In this document: in pieces, positions 17,716-28,327 of the stretch
How the letters are laid out: each line of letters starts with the position of its first letter
How positions within the stretch are numbered: position 1 is the stretch's first letter
DNA from: Duganella sacchari
Lineage (GTDB): Bacteria; Pseudomonadota; Gammaproteobacteria; Burkholderiales; Burkholderiaceae_D
DNA: 64,000 nt
Reading direction: 5' to 3'
Assembly (NCBI RefSeq): GCF_900143065.1
Contig: NZ_FRCX01000015.1
Location: 1-64,000 of the forward strand
Notes under the pieces: model-generated
What the model was told of the DNA's origin: nothing
The model's input: the letters and a program-made list of their open reading frames with translations, nothing else
The model's database searches: none
Position numbers and translations under genes: made by a program

Positions 17716-18348
17716 TTACTTTTTCAGACGGCTGCTGAAGGCGGCATGCAAGCTGTTCAACGTTTCTTCTGCTGCCAGCAACTGATCTGCAACTTCATTC
17801 ACTTTACGGCGGTTGGAGCGTGCATGGTCGCGCAGCACTTCAAACGCGGTGTTGCGGTCCGTCTGGAATTTACACATCAGCAAGCCGACCGCCAGGCTGG
17901 TTTCACGGCCCGCCGCCAGTGCCGCGTTCAGGTTCAGCTCGGTACGGCGCAACTGGCGGATCTCATCCGCCCGCGCCAGACCGGCAGCAAACGCTGGCAT
18001 GAGATGTTTTTCATCCACAGGTTTGACCAAAAAGCCCACCGCGCCATACGAGGCGGCCTGCTTGCCGGCGTCGGCGTCGCCGCGGCCGGACAGGAACATG
18101 AATGGCACCGAACTGGTGGCGTGCAGCTGCTTGGCCAGTTCCAGGCCATTCATGCCGGGCATGTGGATGTCCAGCAGGGCCAGGTCCGGCTCGCGCTGTG
18201 CAATCGACTGCAGGGCTTGCTCCGCCGAGGATGCCTTGACTACTTCGTAGCCGGCATGGCCCAGCACTTCGCCAAGGAAGTCGAGCAGCAGGGGATCGTC
18301 GTCAACGATGAGAACGAGACGTTTCGGTGCAGGGACGGATGCAGTCAT
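17716..18348 (-). CDS. Response regulator with C-terminal ANTAR RNA-binding domain
   Basis: Two-domain regulator. Residues 10-125 are a receiver with IVDDDP, LLDIHMPGMNG (phosphoacceptor Asp), FLSGRG and LVKPVD. Residues 135-195 form a helical coiled coil and ANTAR domain (LAVGLLMCKFQTDRNTAFEVLRDHAR...VNEVADQLL), as in AmiR and NasT. ANTAR proteins bind tandem hairpins in leader RNAs and prevent termination. The usual ANTAR first-helix Ala/Gly-L-M pattern is present. No partner kinase or nitrogen-assimilation gene is nearby, so the target cannot be named. Length 210 aa is typical. Confidence 0.88.
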   Translation of the reverse strand: MTASVPAPKRLVLIVDDDPLLLDFLGEVLGHAGYEVVKASSAEQALQSIAQREPDLALLDIHMPGMNGLELAKQLHATSSVPFMFLSGRGDADAGKQAASYGAVGFLVKPVDEKHLMPAFAAGLARADEIRQLRRTELNLNAALAAGRETSLAVGLLMCKFQTDRNTAFEVLRDHARSNRRKVNEVADQLLAAEETLNSLHAAFSSRLKK

Positions 18349-18382
18349 AGGGGCGGAAACCTTAGTGTGATACTAACGCCCC

Positions 18383-18388
18383 ATTATA
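18383..18388 (-). promoter_or_regulatory. -10 element of the ANTAR regulator gene
   Basis: A perfect TATAAT on the minus strand lies 35 bases before the ATG. Just downstream, TTAGT (18362-18366) and ACTAA (18372-18376) form a small inverted repeat around the expected transcription start. The -35 is not convincing. Confidence 0.45.
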
Positions 18389-18419
18389 AAACCGAAATCC
18401 GTCCACACTTCAAGCGTTT

Positions 18420-19037
18420 TTATCGCCCAGCGAAAAGCGATTGAAACTGACCCACTGCCTGCGCCACACTTTCGGCTTGATAGACGCTGCTGATGGCCGC
18501 CACCATATTGGCGCCGCGTTCGACCAGCGGCGCGGCGTTCTGCGGCGTCATGCCACCGATGACCACGGTCGGCACCTGGATCACGGTACGGGCCTGGTCA
18601 AGGATGGCCGGCGAGGTGGTCACCGCATATTTTTTCACGCGCGACGGGTAAAAGCCGCCAAACGCCACATAACTGGCGCTCGCCTCCTGCGCGTTCAGTG
18701 CGCGCAGCATGTCGCCGTAGCACGAGGCGCCGATGATTTTGCCCTTGCCCAGGCGCTTGCGCACCTGCGCCACCTCGGCATCGGTACCGCCCAGGTGCAC
18801 GCCGTCGGCGTCAAGCTCGGTGCACAGGTCCACATGGTCGTTGACGATGAAGGGCACGCGGTGGCGGCGGCACAGGGCCAGCAGCGCGCTGGCCTGTTCG
18901 TGACGCAGCACGGGGCCGGCTTCCTTGTGGCGATATTGCAGCATGGCGATGGGCGCGGCCTTCATCGCCTCTTCGCTCAGTTGCAGCATACGGCTGGTGT
19001 CGTCCCAGTTGGGCGTGACGAGATAGAGTCCTTGCAT
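18420..19037 (-). CDS. thiE: Thiamine phosphate synthase
   Basis: Joins HMP-diphosphate with the thiazole phosphate to make thiamine monophosphate. TIM-barrel protein with QYRHKEA near residue 35, FIVNDHVDLC (about 80-90), ADGVHLGGTD and a phosphate-binding VIGGMTPQNA loop near the end. Length 205 aa is typical. It is the last gene of the leftward thiC-S-G-D-E operon, 20 bases after thiD. Confidence 0.95.
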   Translation of the reverse strand: MQGLYLVTPNWDDTSRMLQLSEEAMKAAPIAMLQYRHKEAGPVLRHEQASALLALCRRHRVPFIVNDHVDLCTELDADGVHLGGTDAEVAQVRKRLGKGKIIGASCYGDMLRALNAQEASASYVAFGGFYPSRVKKYAVTTSPAILDQARTVIQVPTVVIGGMTPQNAAPLVERGANMVAAISSVYQAESVAQAVGQFQSLFAGR

Positions 19038-19057
19038 GGAGGGCTTTCGTTCAAAAG

Positions 19058-19858
19058 TTAGCGCAGCGGGATGCGCTGGCCATCGGCGATGGCATACGCA
19101 TCGCGCAATGCGTGGTAGACATAGCGCTGGGCGTTTTCCAGCGCGACAGCGGTCGGCAGGCCCAACGCCAGCTGGGCGGCGATGGCGGCCGCCAGCGTGC
19201 AGCCGCTGCCATGGAACTCGCCGGCCAGCCGCAGCCAGCGCCAGGTGTTGACCGGGCCGGCGCTGGCGTCGGGGCCATACCAGCGGTTGACCACATCGTC
19301 GCCGTCGCCATGACCACCGGTGACGAGCACATGGCGGCAGCCGCGTGCCTGTAACGCCTGCGCCTGCGCCTGTGCCTGCGCATCCGCCTGCGTGGCGCCG
19401 CTGAGCGCCAGGGCTTCCGGTCCGTTGGGCGTGAGCACGGTGGTCAGCGGCAGCAACGGCGCCAATGACTGCACTGCGTCGTCACGCGACAGCAGATCGC
19501 CATGGCCGCTGGCCAGCACCGGGTCCAGCACCACCGGCAGTTCCGGCTGGCGCGCGCGCAACTGCTGGATAAATGCCGCCATCGCGCGCGCGTTGGCGGC
19601 GCTGCCGGTAATGCCGATCTTGACCGCGCTGATGACGCATTTGTCGGCCAGCACCTGCGCCTGGCGCAGCAGCATGTCCGCGTCCACCGGCTGTACGCCG
19701 TAGACGCGGTCATTGTCCTGCACCGTCAGCGCGGTGCAGACCGTGAGCGCATGCGCGCCCTGCGCCGCCACCGACTGCGCATCCGCGATCAGGCCAGCGC
19801 CGCCGGACGGATCGAGTCCGGCAAACACCAGCACGCAAGGCCGCCCGCTGGAGGTCAT
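19058..19858 (-). CDS. thiD: Hydroxymethylpyrimidine/phosphomethylpyrimidine kinase
   Basis: Performs two phosphorylations of the HMP pyrimidine. Ribokinase-like fold: VFAGLDPSGGAGLIAD at the start, LDPVLASGHG in the middle and the anion-hole segment EFHGSGCTLAAAIAA near residue 230. The ATG at 19858 overlaps the thiG TGA by four bases (ATGA), which fixes the start; longer readings would translate thiG in the wrong frame. 266 aa is standard. The Ala/Gln-rich stretch near the middle is slightly longer than in E. coli. Confidence 0.95.
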   Translation of the reverse strand: MTSSGRPCVLVFAGLDPSGGAGLIADAQSVAAQGAHALTVCTALTVQDNDRVYGVQPVDADMLLRQAQVLADKCVISAVKIGITGSAANARAMAAFIQQLRARQPELPVVLDPVLASGHGDLLSRDDAVQSLAPLLPLTTVLTPNGPEALALSGATQADAQAQAQAQALQARGCRHVLVTGGHGDGDDVVNRWYGPDASAGPVNTWRWLRLAGEFHGSGCTLAAAIAAQLALGLPTAVALENAQRYVYHALRDAYAIADGQRIPLR

Positions 19859-20634
19859 GCCAGCCGGCCAGCCATCGGCGACGATGGCGATGCCGCAAAC
19901 TTGCGCGCAATCCGCCCCGCCAGATAAGCCTCGCGGCCCGCCTGTACGCCCAGCTTCATGGCGCGCGCCATCCGCACCGGGTCCTGCGCGCCAGCGATGG
20001 CGGTGTTCATCAACACCCCGTCGCAGCCCAGTTCCATGGCGATCGCCGCATCGGAAGCCGTGCCGACACCGGCATCCACCAGCACCGGCACCTTGGCCTG
20101 CTCGATAATCAGCGACAGGTTCCACGGATTCAGGATGCCCATGCCGGAGCCGATCAGCGACGCCAACGGCATCACCGCCACGCAGCCGATCTCCTCCAGC
20201 ATACGCGCCTGGATCGGGTCGTCGCTGCAGTACACCATGACGTCGAAGCCGTCCTTCACCAGCGCTTCGGCGGCGACCAGCGTTTCCGGCATATTGGGGA
20301 ACAGCGTCTTCTCGTCACCCAGCACTTCCAGCTTCACCAGCTTGTGGCCGTTGAGCAGCTCGCGCGCCATTTGCAGCGTGTAGATGGCATCCTTGGCGTT
20401 GTAGCAGCCGGCGGTATTCGGCAGGATGGTGTACTGCGACGGCGGCAGCACATCCAGCAGGCTGGGCGCCTTCGGGTCCTGGCCGATATTCACACGGCGG
20501 ATCGCCACCGTGATGATGTCCGCTTCCGCCGCATCCGTGGCTTCGCGGGTCTGCTGCAAATCCTTGTACTTGCCGCTGCCGACCAGCAGCCGCGACTTGT
20601 ATTGCTTGCCAGCGATCGTTAATACGTCACTCAT
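19855..20634 (-). CDS. thiG: Thiazole synthase
   Basis: TIM-barrel enzyme making the thiazole phosphate of thiamine from 1-deoxyxylulose 5-phosphate, dehydroglycine and ThiS thiocarboxylate. The imine-forming Lys is in VKLEVLGDEKTLFPN; other landmarks are LLVGSGKYKD, YCSDDPIQAR and VLVDAGVGTASDAA. 259 aa is the normal size. It sits 12 bases after thiS and overlaps thiD. The source of dehydroglycine (ThiO or ThiH) is not encoded in this operon. Confidence 0.96.
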   Translation of the reverse strand: MSDVLTIAGKQYKSRLLVGSGKYKDLQQTREATDAAEADIITVAIRRVNIGQDPKAPSLLDVLPPSQYTILPNTAGCYNAKDAIYTLQMARELLNGHKLVKLEVLGDEKTLFPNMPETLVAAEALVKDGFDVMVYCSDDPIQARMLEEIGCVAVMPLASLIGSGMGILNPWNLSLIIEQAKVPVLVDAGVGTASDAAIAMELGCDGVLMNTAIAGAQDPVRMARAMKLGVQAGREAYLAGRIARKFAASPSSPMAGRLA

Positions 20635-20646
20635 TTCCGTCTCCAG

Positions 20647-20850
20647 TTAACCGCCACCGATGGCGCGTACGATGTCCACTTTGTCCTGCGCCTGCAGCAG
20701 GCGCTCCGGCCACTGCTGGCGCGGCACCACGTTGCGGTTGACCGCCAGCGCCAGCGCCTGCCCTGTCAGGTTCAAGGCGTCGATCAGTTGATGCAGCGAG
20801 TGCTGTGCCGGCACCAGGTGCGGGGCGCCGTTCAATTCAATCTCAATCAT
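20647..20850 (-). CDS. thiS: Sulfur carrier protein
   Basis: Small ubiquitin-like protein (67 aa) that carries sulfur as a C-terminal thiocarboxylate. Start MIEIELNGAPH, ending RAIGGG; the terminal Gly-Gly is the essential feature. ATG 20850 lies two bases after the thiC stop. A longer in-frame reading would run back inside thiC and is not credible. Confidence 0.93.
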   Translation of the reverse strand: MIEIELNGAPHLVPAQHSLHQLIDALNLTGQALALAVNRNVVPRQQWPERLLQAQDKVDIVRAIGGG

Positions 20851-20852
20851 GA

Positions 20853-22736
<1,884 letters not shown>

Positions 22737-22820
22737 TTGGCTCCTTTGGTTGGCTACAGGAGCCAGCAAAGGAGGTTGGACGGCAGCCCGCGCACGGTGG
22801 AATGGTGGCGCGGCGTCATC

Positions 22821-22910
22821 CTAAGCTTCCCTTCGCTGGCATTATCCAGATCAGGTTCGGAGGGTATTTCTCACCCGCGCCGCACAATGCGAAGCAGGAC
22901 CCCTAGCGTT
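22821..22910 (-). ncRNA. TPP riboswitch (THI element)
   Basis: On the minus strand the region contains the conserved THI-box parts in order: AGGGGTCC, GGGTGAGAAATACCC, then CCTGATCTGGATAATGCCAG and CGAAGGGAA. It starts close to the predicted transcription start and ends about 85 bases before the thiC ATG. Binding of thiamine diphosphate is expected to shut the operon down. Confidence 0.97.
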
Positions 22911-22933
22911 TGCCACCTTGCGGTGACGCGGCG

Positions 22934-22962
22934 ATTATACGCCCGGATTCGCCATTGCACAA
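22934..22962 (-). promoter_or_regulatory. Sigma-70 promoter of the thi operon
   Basis: Minus strand TTGTGC (22957-22962), exactly 17 bases, then TATAAT (22934-22939). Transcription would begin near 22927, just ahead of the riboswitch. Confidence 0.8.
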
Positions 22963-23012
22963 AAAATACTGGCCTGCTTGATTTTTCCGTACGACAAGGC
23001 TAGCCTAGACAG

Positions 23013-24740
23013 ATGACTAAGCCCCCGGGAAAGGCTGCCTCCGATGATCCGGCACAGCCGCGCAAGCGGTTGCGACTGGCCACGCTGGTCACGCTCGGGG
23101 TGTGCGTCACGGTAGCCGTGAGCACCGGCCTGCAGCTGCTGCTGGTCGATCACTTCACCATCTACTACGCCAGCCGGGAAGCGGAGCTGCGCTTGCAGCA
23201 GCAGTCGTGGCAGATGCGCGATGCGCTGAACCGGGTCGTCAGCAAAGCCGCCGGTGACGTCCAGCTGGTCGCCTCGCTGGCGCAAGTACGCGAAGCGCGC
23301 GATCCTGCCACCGCCCGCGCCGTACTGGACAGCCTGCAAAGCACCTTCCCCGATTACGCCTGGATCGGCGTCGCCGACATGGACGGCAAGGTCTATGCCG
23401 CCGCCCGCGGGCTGCTGGAAAAGGCCGACGTCAGCGCGCGGCCGTGGTTCCAGAAAGGGCAAGCCGGACTGCATGCAATCGACTACCATCCGGCCGTCCT
23501 GCTGGGCAAGCTGCTGCCGCAGGCGCCCGATCCATGGCGCTTCATCGACGTCGCGGTACCCGTGCGGCGCAGCAGCGGCGAGAAATGGGGCGTACTGGGC
23601 GTGCACATGAGCTGGACCTGGGCCCGTCATCTGGCCGGCAATCTGCTCACGCCCGCCCTGCGCGCCTACGGCGCCGAGATTGTCGTGGTACGCAACGACG
23701 GCACCGTGCTGCTTGGTCCGCCGGGCATGGAAGAGAAAAAAATCAACGCCCCCAGCCTGCCGCTGGCGCAGTCCGGCGAGACCGGCGCGCTGCGCGAAAC
23801 CTGGAGCGACGGCAAAACCTATCTGACCGGCTACAGCCGCACCGGCCAGGACGGCGATCCCGCCAGCCTGCAATGGTCGGTGCTGGTGCGCCAGCCGGAA
23901 GATGCGGCGCTGGCGGCGCTGCACACGCTGGAGCAACGCATCCTGTGGCTGAGCATCGCCGTGGGCGCCGCGATGGCCGGCATCGCGGCCTGGGTGGCGC
24001 ACCGGCTGGCCACCCCGATCGATCACCTGAGCAGCGCCATCGAGGCGCGCACGCAGGCGGCGCTGCTTGGCATGCCGTCACCGTCCATCCCCACCATCGA
24101 CAGCTTCCGTGAAGCGCAGGTGCTGTCGGCCGCGATGAGCGACATGGTGCGCAACGAAGCGCAGCATATGCAGCAGCTGCAGACCATGAACGAACAGCTG
24201 GAAAGCACGGTCCGCAAACGCACCGCCGAGCTGCAGGACCTGGTCATGCGCGATGTGCTGACCGGCCTGCCCAACCGCCGCGCACTCATGGAAACCCTGC
24301 CCGAAGCCATGTACCGCGCCGCGCGTACGCAGCAGCCATGCGCGGTGATGTTCCTCGACCTCGACGGTTTCAAGGGCGTGAACGACACCTACGGCCACGA
24401 AGAGGGCGACGAGCTGCTGCGCCAGTTCGGCGCGCGCCTGGTGGATGCCGTGCGCCGCACCGACACTGTGGCGCGGCTGGCCGGCGACGAATTCGTCATC
24501 ATCCTCGAGCACCTGCACGCACCGGCAGCGGCCGAGGAAATGGGCCACAAAATCATGCCCCGGCTGCGCCAGCCGTTCGCGCTGAAGACCGCCACCGTGT
24601 CGCTCAGCGCCAGCATCGGCATTGCCGTGTTCCTGCCGGATGATGGCGCCAGCCTTGACACCGTGCTGGCGCGCGCCGACCGCGCCATGTACCAGGCCAA
24701 ACGATCAGGCAAAAACGCCGTCGTCATGGCGACCACTTAA
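23013..24740 (+). CDS. Membrane diguanylate cyclase with periplasmic Cache-type sensor
   Basis: Makes cyclic di-GMP in response to an extracytoplasmic signal. A transmembrane helix at about 22-45 is followed by a roughly 250-residue periplasmic region of dCache type, a second helix at about 310-332, a HAMP-like linker (HRLATPIDHLSSAI), a short coiled coil and a GGDEF domain (about 410-575). The active-site loop is AGDEF (490-494), a functional variant of GGDEF. An inhibitory I-site RRTD (481-484) lies exactly five residues before it, so feedback inhibition is expected. FLDLDGFKGVND supplies metal-binding Asp. Divergent from thiC. Confidence 0.92.
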   Translation: MTKPPGKAASDDPAQPRKRLRLATLVTLGVCVTVAVSTGLQLLLVDHFTIYYASREAELRLQQQSWQMRDALNRVVSKAAGDVQLVASLAQVREARDPATARAVLDSLQSTFPDYAWIGVADMDGKVYAAARGLLEKADVSARPWFQKGQAGLHAIDYHPAVLLGKLLPQAPDPWRFIDVAVPVRRSSGEKWGVLGVHMSWTWARHLAGNLLTPALRAYGAEIVVVRNDGTVLLGPPGMEEKKINAPSLPLAQSGETGALRETWSDGKTYLTGYSRTGQDGDPASLQWSVLVRQPEDAALAALHTLEQRILWLSIAVGAAMAGIAAWVAHRLATPIDHLSSAIEARTQAALLGMPSPSIPTIDSFREAQVLSAAMSDMVRNEAQHMQQLQTMNEQLESTVRKRTAELQDLVMRDVLTGLPNRRALMETLPEAMYRAARTQQPCAVMFLDLDGFKGVNDTYGHEEGDELLRQFGARLVDAVRRTDTVARLAGDEFVIILEHLHAPAAAEEMGHKIMPRLRQPFALKTATVSLSASIGIAVFLPDDGASLDTVLARADRAMYQAKRSGKNAVVMATT

Positions 24741-24759
24741 CCACTCAGAAGAAAGACCA

Positions 24760-26094
24760 ATGAAAAAACTGACCAGCGCTGTAACCGTCTCCTGCCTGTC
24801 CCTGTCTTCCGCGTTTGCCGCCAGCTATCTCGACAAGCCGGTCGAAGACAACCTGCCATCCCTGGTCGGCATCTACAAACAGATTCACCAGTTCCCGGAA
24901 CTGTCGCACCAGGAAGCCAAAACCTCGGCGCTGGTGGCGGACGAATTGCGCAAAGCCGGTTTTAAAGTGACTGAGCGGGTCGGCAAGTTCGCAGACGGCA
25001 GCCAGGCCTACGGCGTAATCGGCGTGCTGGAAAACGGCCCCGGCCCGCGCCTGCTGATACGCGGCGACATGGACGCCCTGCCCATCATCGAGGAAACCGG
25101 CGTGCCATACGCCAGCCAGGTACGCACCAAGAATGCGGCCGGCCAGGAGGTCGGGGTGATGCATGCCTGCGGCCACGACATCCACACCACCACGCTGATC
25201 GGCACCGCACGCCTGATGGCGGCCACGCGCCAGCAATGGAAAGGCACGCTGGTCATCGTCGGCCAGCCAGCCGAGGAAACCGCCGACGGCGCCAAGGCGC
25301 TGTTGGCGGACAATCTCTACGAACGCTTCGGCAGACCGGATTTCGCCATCGCCCTGCACGACACGCCAGGCCGCGCGGCAGGCCAGGTGGCGGTGACGAG
25401 CGGCCCCACCACGGCAGGCGTCACCTCCATCGATGTGGTGTTGCGTGGCGTCGGCGCACACGGTGCCGAACCGCAGAATGCAAAAGACCCGGTGGTGATG
25501 GCCGGCCAGTTCATCGTCCAGCTGCAAACCATCGTCAGCCGCGAACAGGATCCGCGCGATCCGGCGGTGGTCACGGTCGGCTCCATCCATGGCGGCACCA
25601 AACGCAACGTGATTCCTTACGAAGTAAAACTCGAACTCACCACCCGCTCTTTCAGCGACAAGGCCAACCAGATCATTGTCGATGGCGTCAAGCGCATCGC
25701 GCGCGGCGTGGCGATTTCAGCGGGCATCCCGGAAGACCGCATGCCCATCGTCACCGTGGTGGAGAAAGAGACGCTGCCATCCATGCACAACAATCCGGCC
25801 TTGAACGCCAGGGTCAAAACAGCGCTGACCAGTGCACTGGGCGCCAGCAACGTGTTTGAAGACGATGCGGTCATGAACAGTGAAGACTTCGGCCTGTTTG
25901 GCCTTGCCGGGCGCCAGATCCCCACCGTGATGTTCGGCCTCGGGATTGCCGATCCGGCGGAGCTGGCGGCAGCCAGGGCCGGTGGCAAGCCTGTCCCTGG
26001 CGCTCACACCAGCCGCTTCAAGCCCGTTCCGGAGCCTGGCCTGCGTGCCGGTGTGAAGGCGATGACTGCGGTGGCGACTTCACTGCTCCAGTAA
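24760..26094 (+). CDS. Exported M20 family amidohydrolase
   Basis: Metal-dependent amidohydrolase/carboxypeptidase of the M20D (hippurate hydrolase/IAA-amino acid hydrolase-like) group. A signal peptide covers about residues 1-20 (MKKLTSAV...SSAFAA). Metal-site motifs are RGDMDALP, HACGHDIHTT (Cys, His), GQPAEETADGAKAL (Glu) and LHDTPG (His); the dimerisation domain has GAHGAEPQ. Start at ATG 24760; a frame extension upstream would lie within the cyclase gene. 444 aa. It begins 19 bases after the cyclase stop, so co-transcription is likely. Substrate not predictable. Confidence 0.9.
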   Translation: MKKLTSAVTVSCLSLSSAFAASYLDKPVEDNLPSLVGIYKQIHQFPELSHQEAKTSALVADELRKAGFKVTERVGKFADGSQAYGVIGVLENGPGPRLLIRGDMDALPIIEETGVPYASQVRTKNAAGQEVGVMHACGHDIHTTTLIGTARLMAATRQQWKGTLVIVGQPAEETADGAKALLADNLYERFGRPDFAIALHDTPGRAAGQVAVTSGPTTAGVTSIDVVLRGVGAHGAEPQNAKDPVVMAGQFIVQLQTIVSREQDPRDPAVVTVGSIHGGTKRNVIPYEVKLELTTRSFSDKANQIIVDGVKRIARGVAISAGIPEDRMPIVTVVEKETLPSMHNNPALNARVKTALTSALGASNVFEDDAVMNSEDFGLFGLAGRQIPTVMFGLGIADPAELAAARAGGKPVPGAHTSRFKPVPEPGLRAGVKAMTAVATSLLQ

Positions 26095-26099
26095 GCCGC

Positions 26100-27086
26100 T
26101 CACCACTGCCGGTATATCAGCACATGCTGGTCGTACTGTGCCTGGAAGGCCGGCATGAGGTTCTGGTAGAAAGCACGGTTGTTGTTCACATCGACCAGGT
26201 TCTGGAAGCGATATGGTGCGGGCGCCAGCGTTGTGCGGTTACCGCCAGCGTCATTCCAGAACGCTGGCCCGAGATTCCAGGCCACGAAATTATCGACATT
26301 CACACCATTGGCCAGTACGGTACCCGATGTGAAATACACTTTGGCGCGGAAGATGGGATTGGAATACATCAGCCAGAACTCATGGCCGGTATAGCTGATG
26401 CGTTGCATGCCCTCATACAGGTAGCCGATGACGGGATCCAGCGGGGCTGCCGGCGCACGCGATTGCAGGCAGTTTGATGCGTTTTCAAGATGCGCGTATT
26501 TGACGCAGACCAGGTTTTGCCCGACGAGCGTTGGTGTCAGATCCATTTTGATTTGCTGGGCCGCATACATGAGGATCGCTTCCCGCTCACCGTTACCGAT
26601 CAATGTATAGCCGGTCGCCACGCGCGGCTCATTGCCGCCCTGGCCCATGGCGAAACGAAGAAAGTTAGCCCGGACGTTCGGATCTGCCGGGTACTGATAC
26701 AGGTTGCTATCACCTTGTGCCGTGGGAAGGCCGCAACGTAACAGCACCGCAGCTCGCCGCAGTCGCTGCTCATCGTTCAAGCCGGCATTGTTGTTGGGGT
26801 CACCCGGCACAAAGTGGAACCAGGACAGCTCACCAGCAACCAGGCCCTGGTTGACACGCTGCTGAAGGCGCGGGGTGGTGGACAGCACAAACGTAAACCG
26901 CGTATCCACATTATTCAACACCAGTCCGCCACCATTGAAATTGAGGGGTAGCGGCACATTCAGACATTCGGCCGGAATATCGACGGTGCGCCTGGTGCGG
27001 TCAATCTCCACCGGTACAGCGCTTGCGGTGTGGGTCAGCAAAGATACAAGGGCGAGGGCAAGAAAGCCCTGAATTGAACGGCGCAT
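26100..27086 (-). CDS. Secreted protein of unknown function
   Basis: I do not recognise a named family. Residues 1-23 are a clear signal peptide (MRRSIQGFLALALVSLL...ASA). The mature 305-residue protein is rich in Asn, Tyr and Phe, and has four Cys (in AECLNV, LRCGLP, LVCVKY and NCLQSR) that could form two disulphides. FHFVPGDPNNNAG and RISYTGHEFWLMYSNP look conserved-like. There are no obvious catalytic motifs and no lipobox. The start at 27086 has a GGGAGA ribosome site; an upstream extension of 20 residues would precede the signal peptide. Its 3' end is five bases from the convergent M20 gene. Confidence 0.75.
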   Translation of the reverse strand: MRRSIQGFLALALVSLLTHTASAVPVEIDRTRRTVDIPAECLNVPLPLNFNGGGLVLNNVDTRFTFVLSTTPRLQQRVNQGLVAGELSWFHFVPGDPNNNAGLNDEQRLRRAAVLLRCGLPTAQGDSNLYQYPADPNVRANFLRFAMGQGGNEPRVATGYTLIGNGEREAILMYAAQQIKMDLTPTLVGQNLVCVKYAHLENASNCLQSRAPAAPLDPVIGYLYEGMQRISYTGHEFWLMYSNPIFRAKVYFTSGTVLANGVNVDNFVAWNLGPAFWNDAGGNRTTLAPAPYRFQNLVDVNNNRAFYQNLMPAFQAQYDQHVLIYRQW

Positions 27087-27198
27087 GTTGGGGTCTCCCG
27101 GAAAAAAGTGGTCATCGGACGCCGGCGCAAAAACTGCATCCGGCACCGATCCAGATTACTGGCGGGGAGACTTCCGAACGTGACGCTTTCTGACCGTA

Positions 27199-27762
27199 TC
27201 AGCGGCCCATGCGGTCGAGCAGGCAGTCCAGCGCTTGCTGGTACTGTACGTTCATCACTTGAATCTGCCGCGGTTCGCTGCGCGCCGACACCAGCGCCAG
27301 GCCGCTGCCATGGGCATGATCGATGACGATGTCGCGCCATAGTTCTGCGTCATCCGTCATCTGCGCCAGCAGCGCGGTCAGATGGTCGGTGATATGGCGC
27401 GTGACGCCAGCAAAGGAGACCGGCGTGGCGAAGATGGCGAGGGTCAGCTGCGGATGGCTGCCCACGGCATGATAGTAGCGGATCATCAGCGCGCGGACAT
27501 CATCCCGTACCGGCGAACCGGCGGCGCGGACCGGCGCCGCCAGCACCTGCGCATACACGCGGTCCGACAGCGCGCGCAGCAGGCTGTCGTGATCGCCGAC
27601 ATGGCGATAGAGGCTCATCGCGGTCACGCCCAGCCGTTGGGCCAGTGCGCGCATGGTCAAGCCCTGGCCGCCACCGTCATCGAGCAGCGCCAGCGCCGCA
27701 TCCAGAATGTCATCGCGCGATACGCCGCTGCCTTGCGCGGGCCGTCCACGCGGGCGCGTCAC
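27199..27762 (-). CDS. TetR family transcriptional regulator
   Basis: 187-residue repressor: N-terminal helix-turn-helix (ILDAALALLDDGGGQGLTMRALAQRLGVTAMSLYRHVGDHDSL, residues 19-61) and a helical ligand-binding C-terminal region of the TetR_C type. Its ATG overlaps the stop of the DHFR-like gene by four bases, so the two are one operon. A 19-bp palindrome upstream of that operon is a good candidate for its operator, implying autoregulation. Confidence 0.9.
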   Translation of the reverse strand: MTRPRGRPAQGSGVSRDDILDAALALLDDGGGQGLTMRALAQRLGVTAMSLYRHVGDHDSLLRALSDRVYAQVLAAPVRAAGSPVRDDVRALMIRYYHAVGSHPQLTLAIFATPVSFAGVTRHITDHLTALLAQMTDDAELWRDIVIDHAHGSGLALVSARSEPRQIQVMNVQYQQALDCLLDRMGR

Positions 27763-28295
27763 GGCGCAATCCGATACGTGGACTGTACCAGGCCGGACGC
27801 AAACGCACGGCTGGACACCAGCTGCAAACTGACGTCGTCTGCCAGCGCGCCAAACAGCGGACGCCCTGCGCCGATCAGCACCGGCATCGTGGACACCACC
27901 ATGTCGCTGACCAGCCCTGCGCGCAGGAACGACTGCACCAGCTGGCCGCCGTCCAGATACACCCGCTGCACGCCCTGCCGCGCCAGCTCGTCCATCGCGG
28001 CCTTCGGCGTGAGGTCGGCAAAGCGCACCTTGCCCTGCAGGGCTGCCGGCACCGGCGTACCGGCCAGCTGCCTGGACAGCACCAGCACCGGCAGCGCATA
28101 GCCCCAGCTGTCGAAAGTCAGCACTTTTTCATAGCAGCCGCGCCCCATCACTATCATGTCCTTGTCGGCGATGAAGGCGTGGTAGCCGTGATCTTCGGTG
28201 GGGTCATCGCGTTGCAGCAGCCAGTCGATATCGCCGTCAGCGCGCGCGATGAAGCCATCCAGGCTGGTGGCAATGAAAACGTGAGCGGTGGTCAT
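27759..28295 (-). CDS. Dihydrofolate reductase family protein (RibD C-terminal domain-like)
   Basis: NADPH-dependent reductase fold of the DHFR/RibD-C superfamily. The start VFIATSLDGFIARADGDIDWL, the VMGRGCYE motif and the C-terminal LIGAGRPLF are typical of the YyaP/YwjB-like group; these are not the housekeeping folate enzyme. 178 aa from ATG 28295; a TTG four codons upstream is an alternative start. First gene of a two-gene operon with a TetR repressor. Substrate unknown; regulator linkage suggests detoxification or stress. Confidence 0.86.
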   Translation of the reverse strand: MTTAHVFIATSLDGFIARADGDIDWLLQRDDPTEDHGYHAFIADKDMIVMGRGCYEKVLTFDSWGYALPVLVLSRQLAGTPVPAALQGKVRFADLTPKAAMDELARQGVQRVYLDGGQLVQSFLRAGLVSDMVVSTMPVLIGAGRPLFGALADDVSLQLVSSRAFASGLVQSTYRIAP

Positions 28296-28308
28296 GTTGA
28301 AGTCCAAT

Positions 28309-28327
28309 TAATATACAGTGTATATTA
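28309..28327. promoter_or_regulatory. 19-bp palindromic operator candidate for the TetR regulator
   Basis: TAATATACA, one central base, TGTATATTA: a perfect 9+1+9 palindrome centred on 28318, 14 bases before the DHFR-like ATG and overlapping the 3' end of the upstream gene. Size and position fit a TetR-type operator. Confidence 0.7.
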
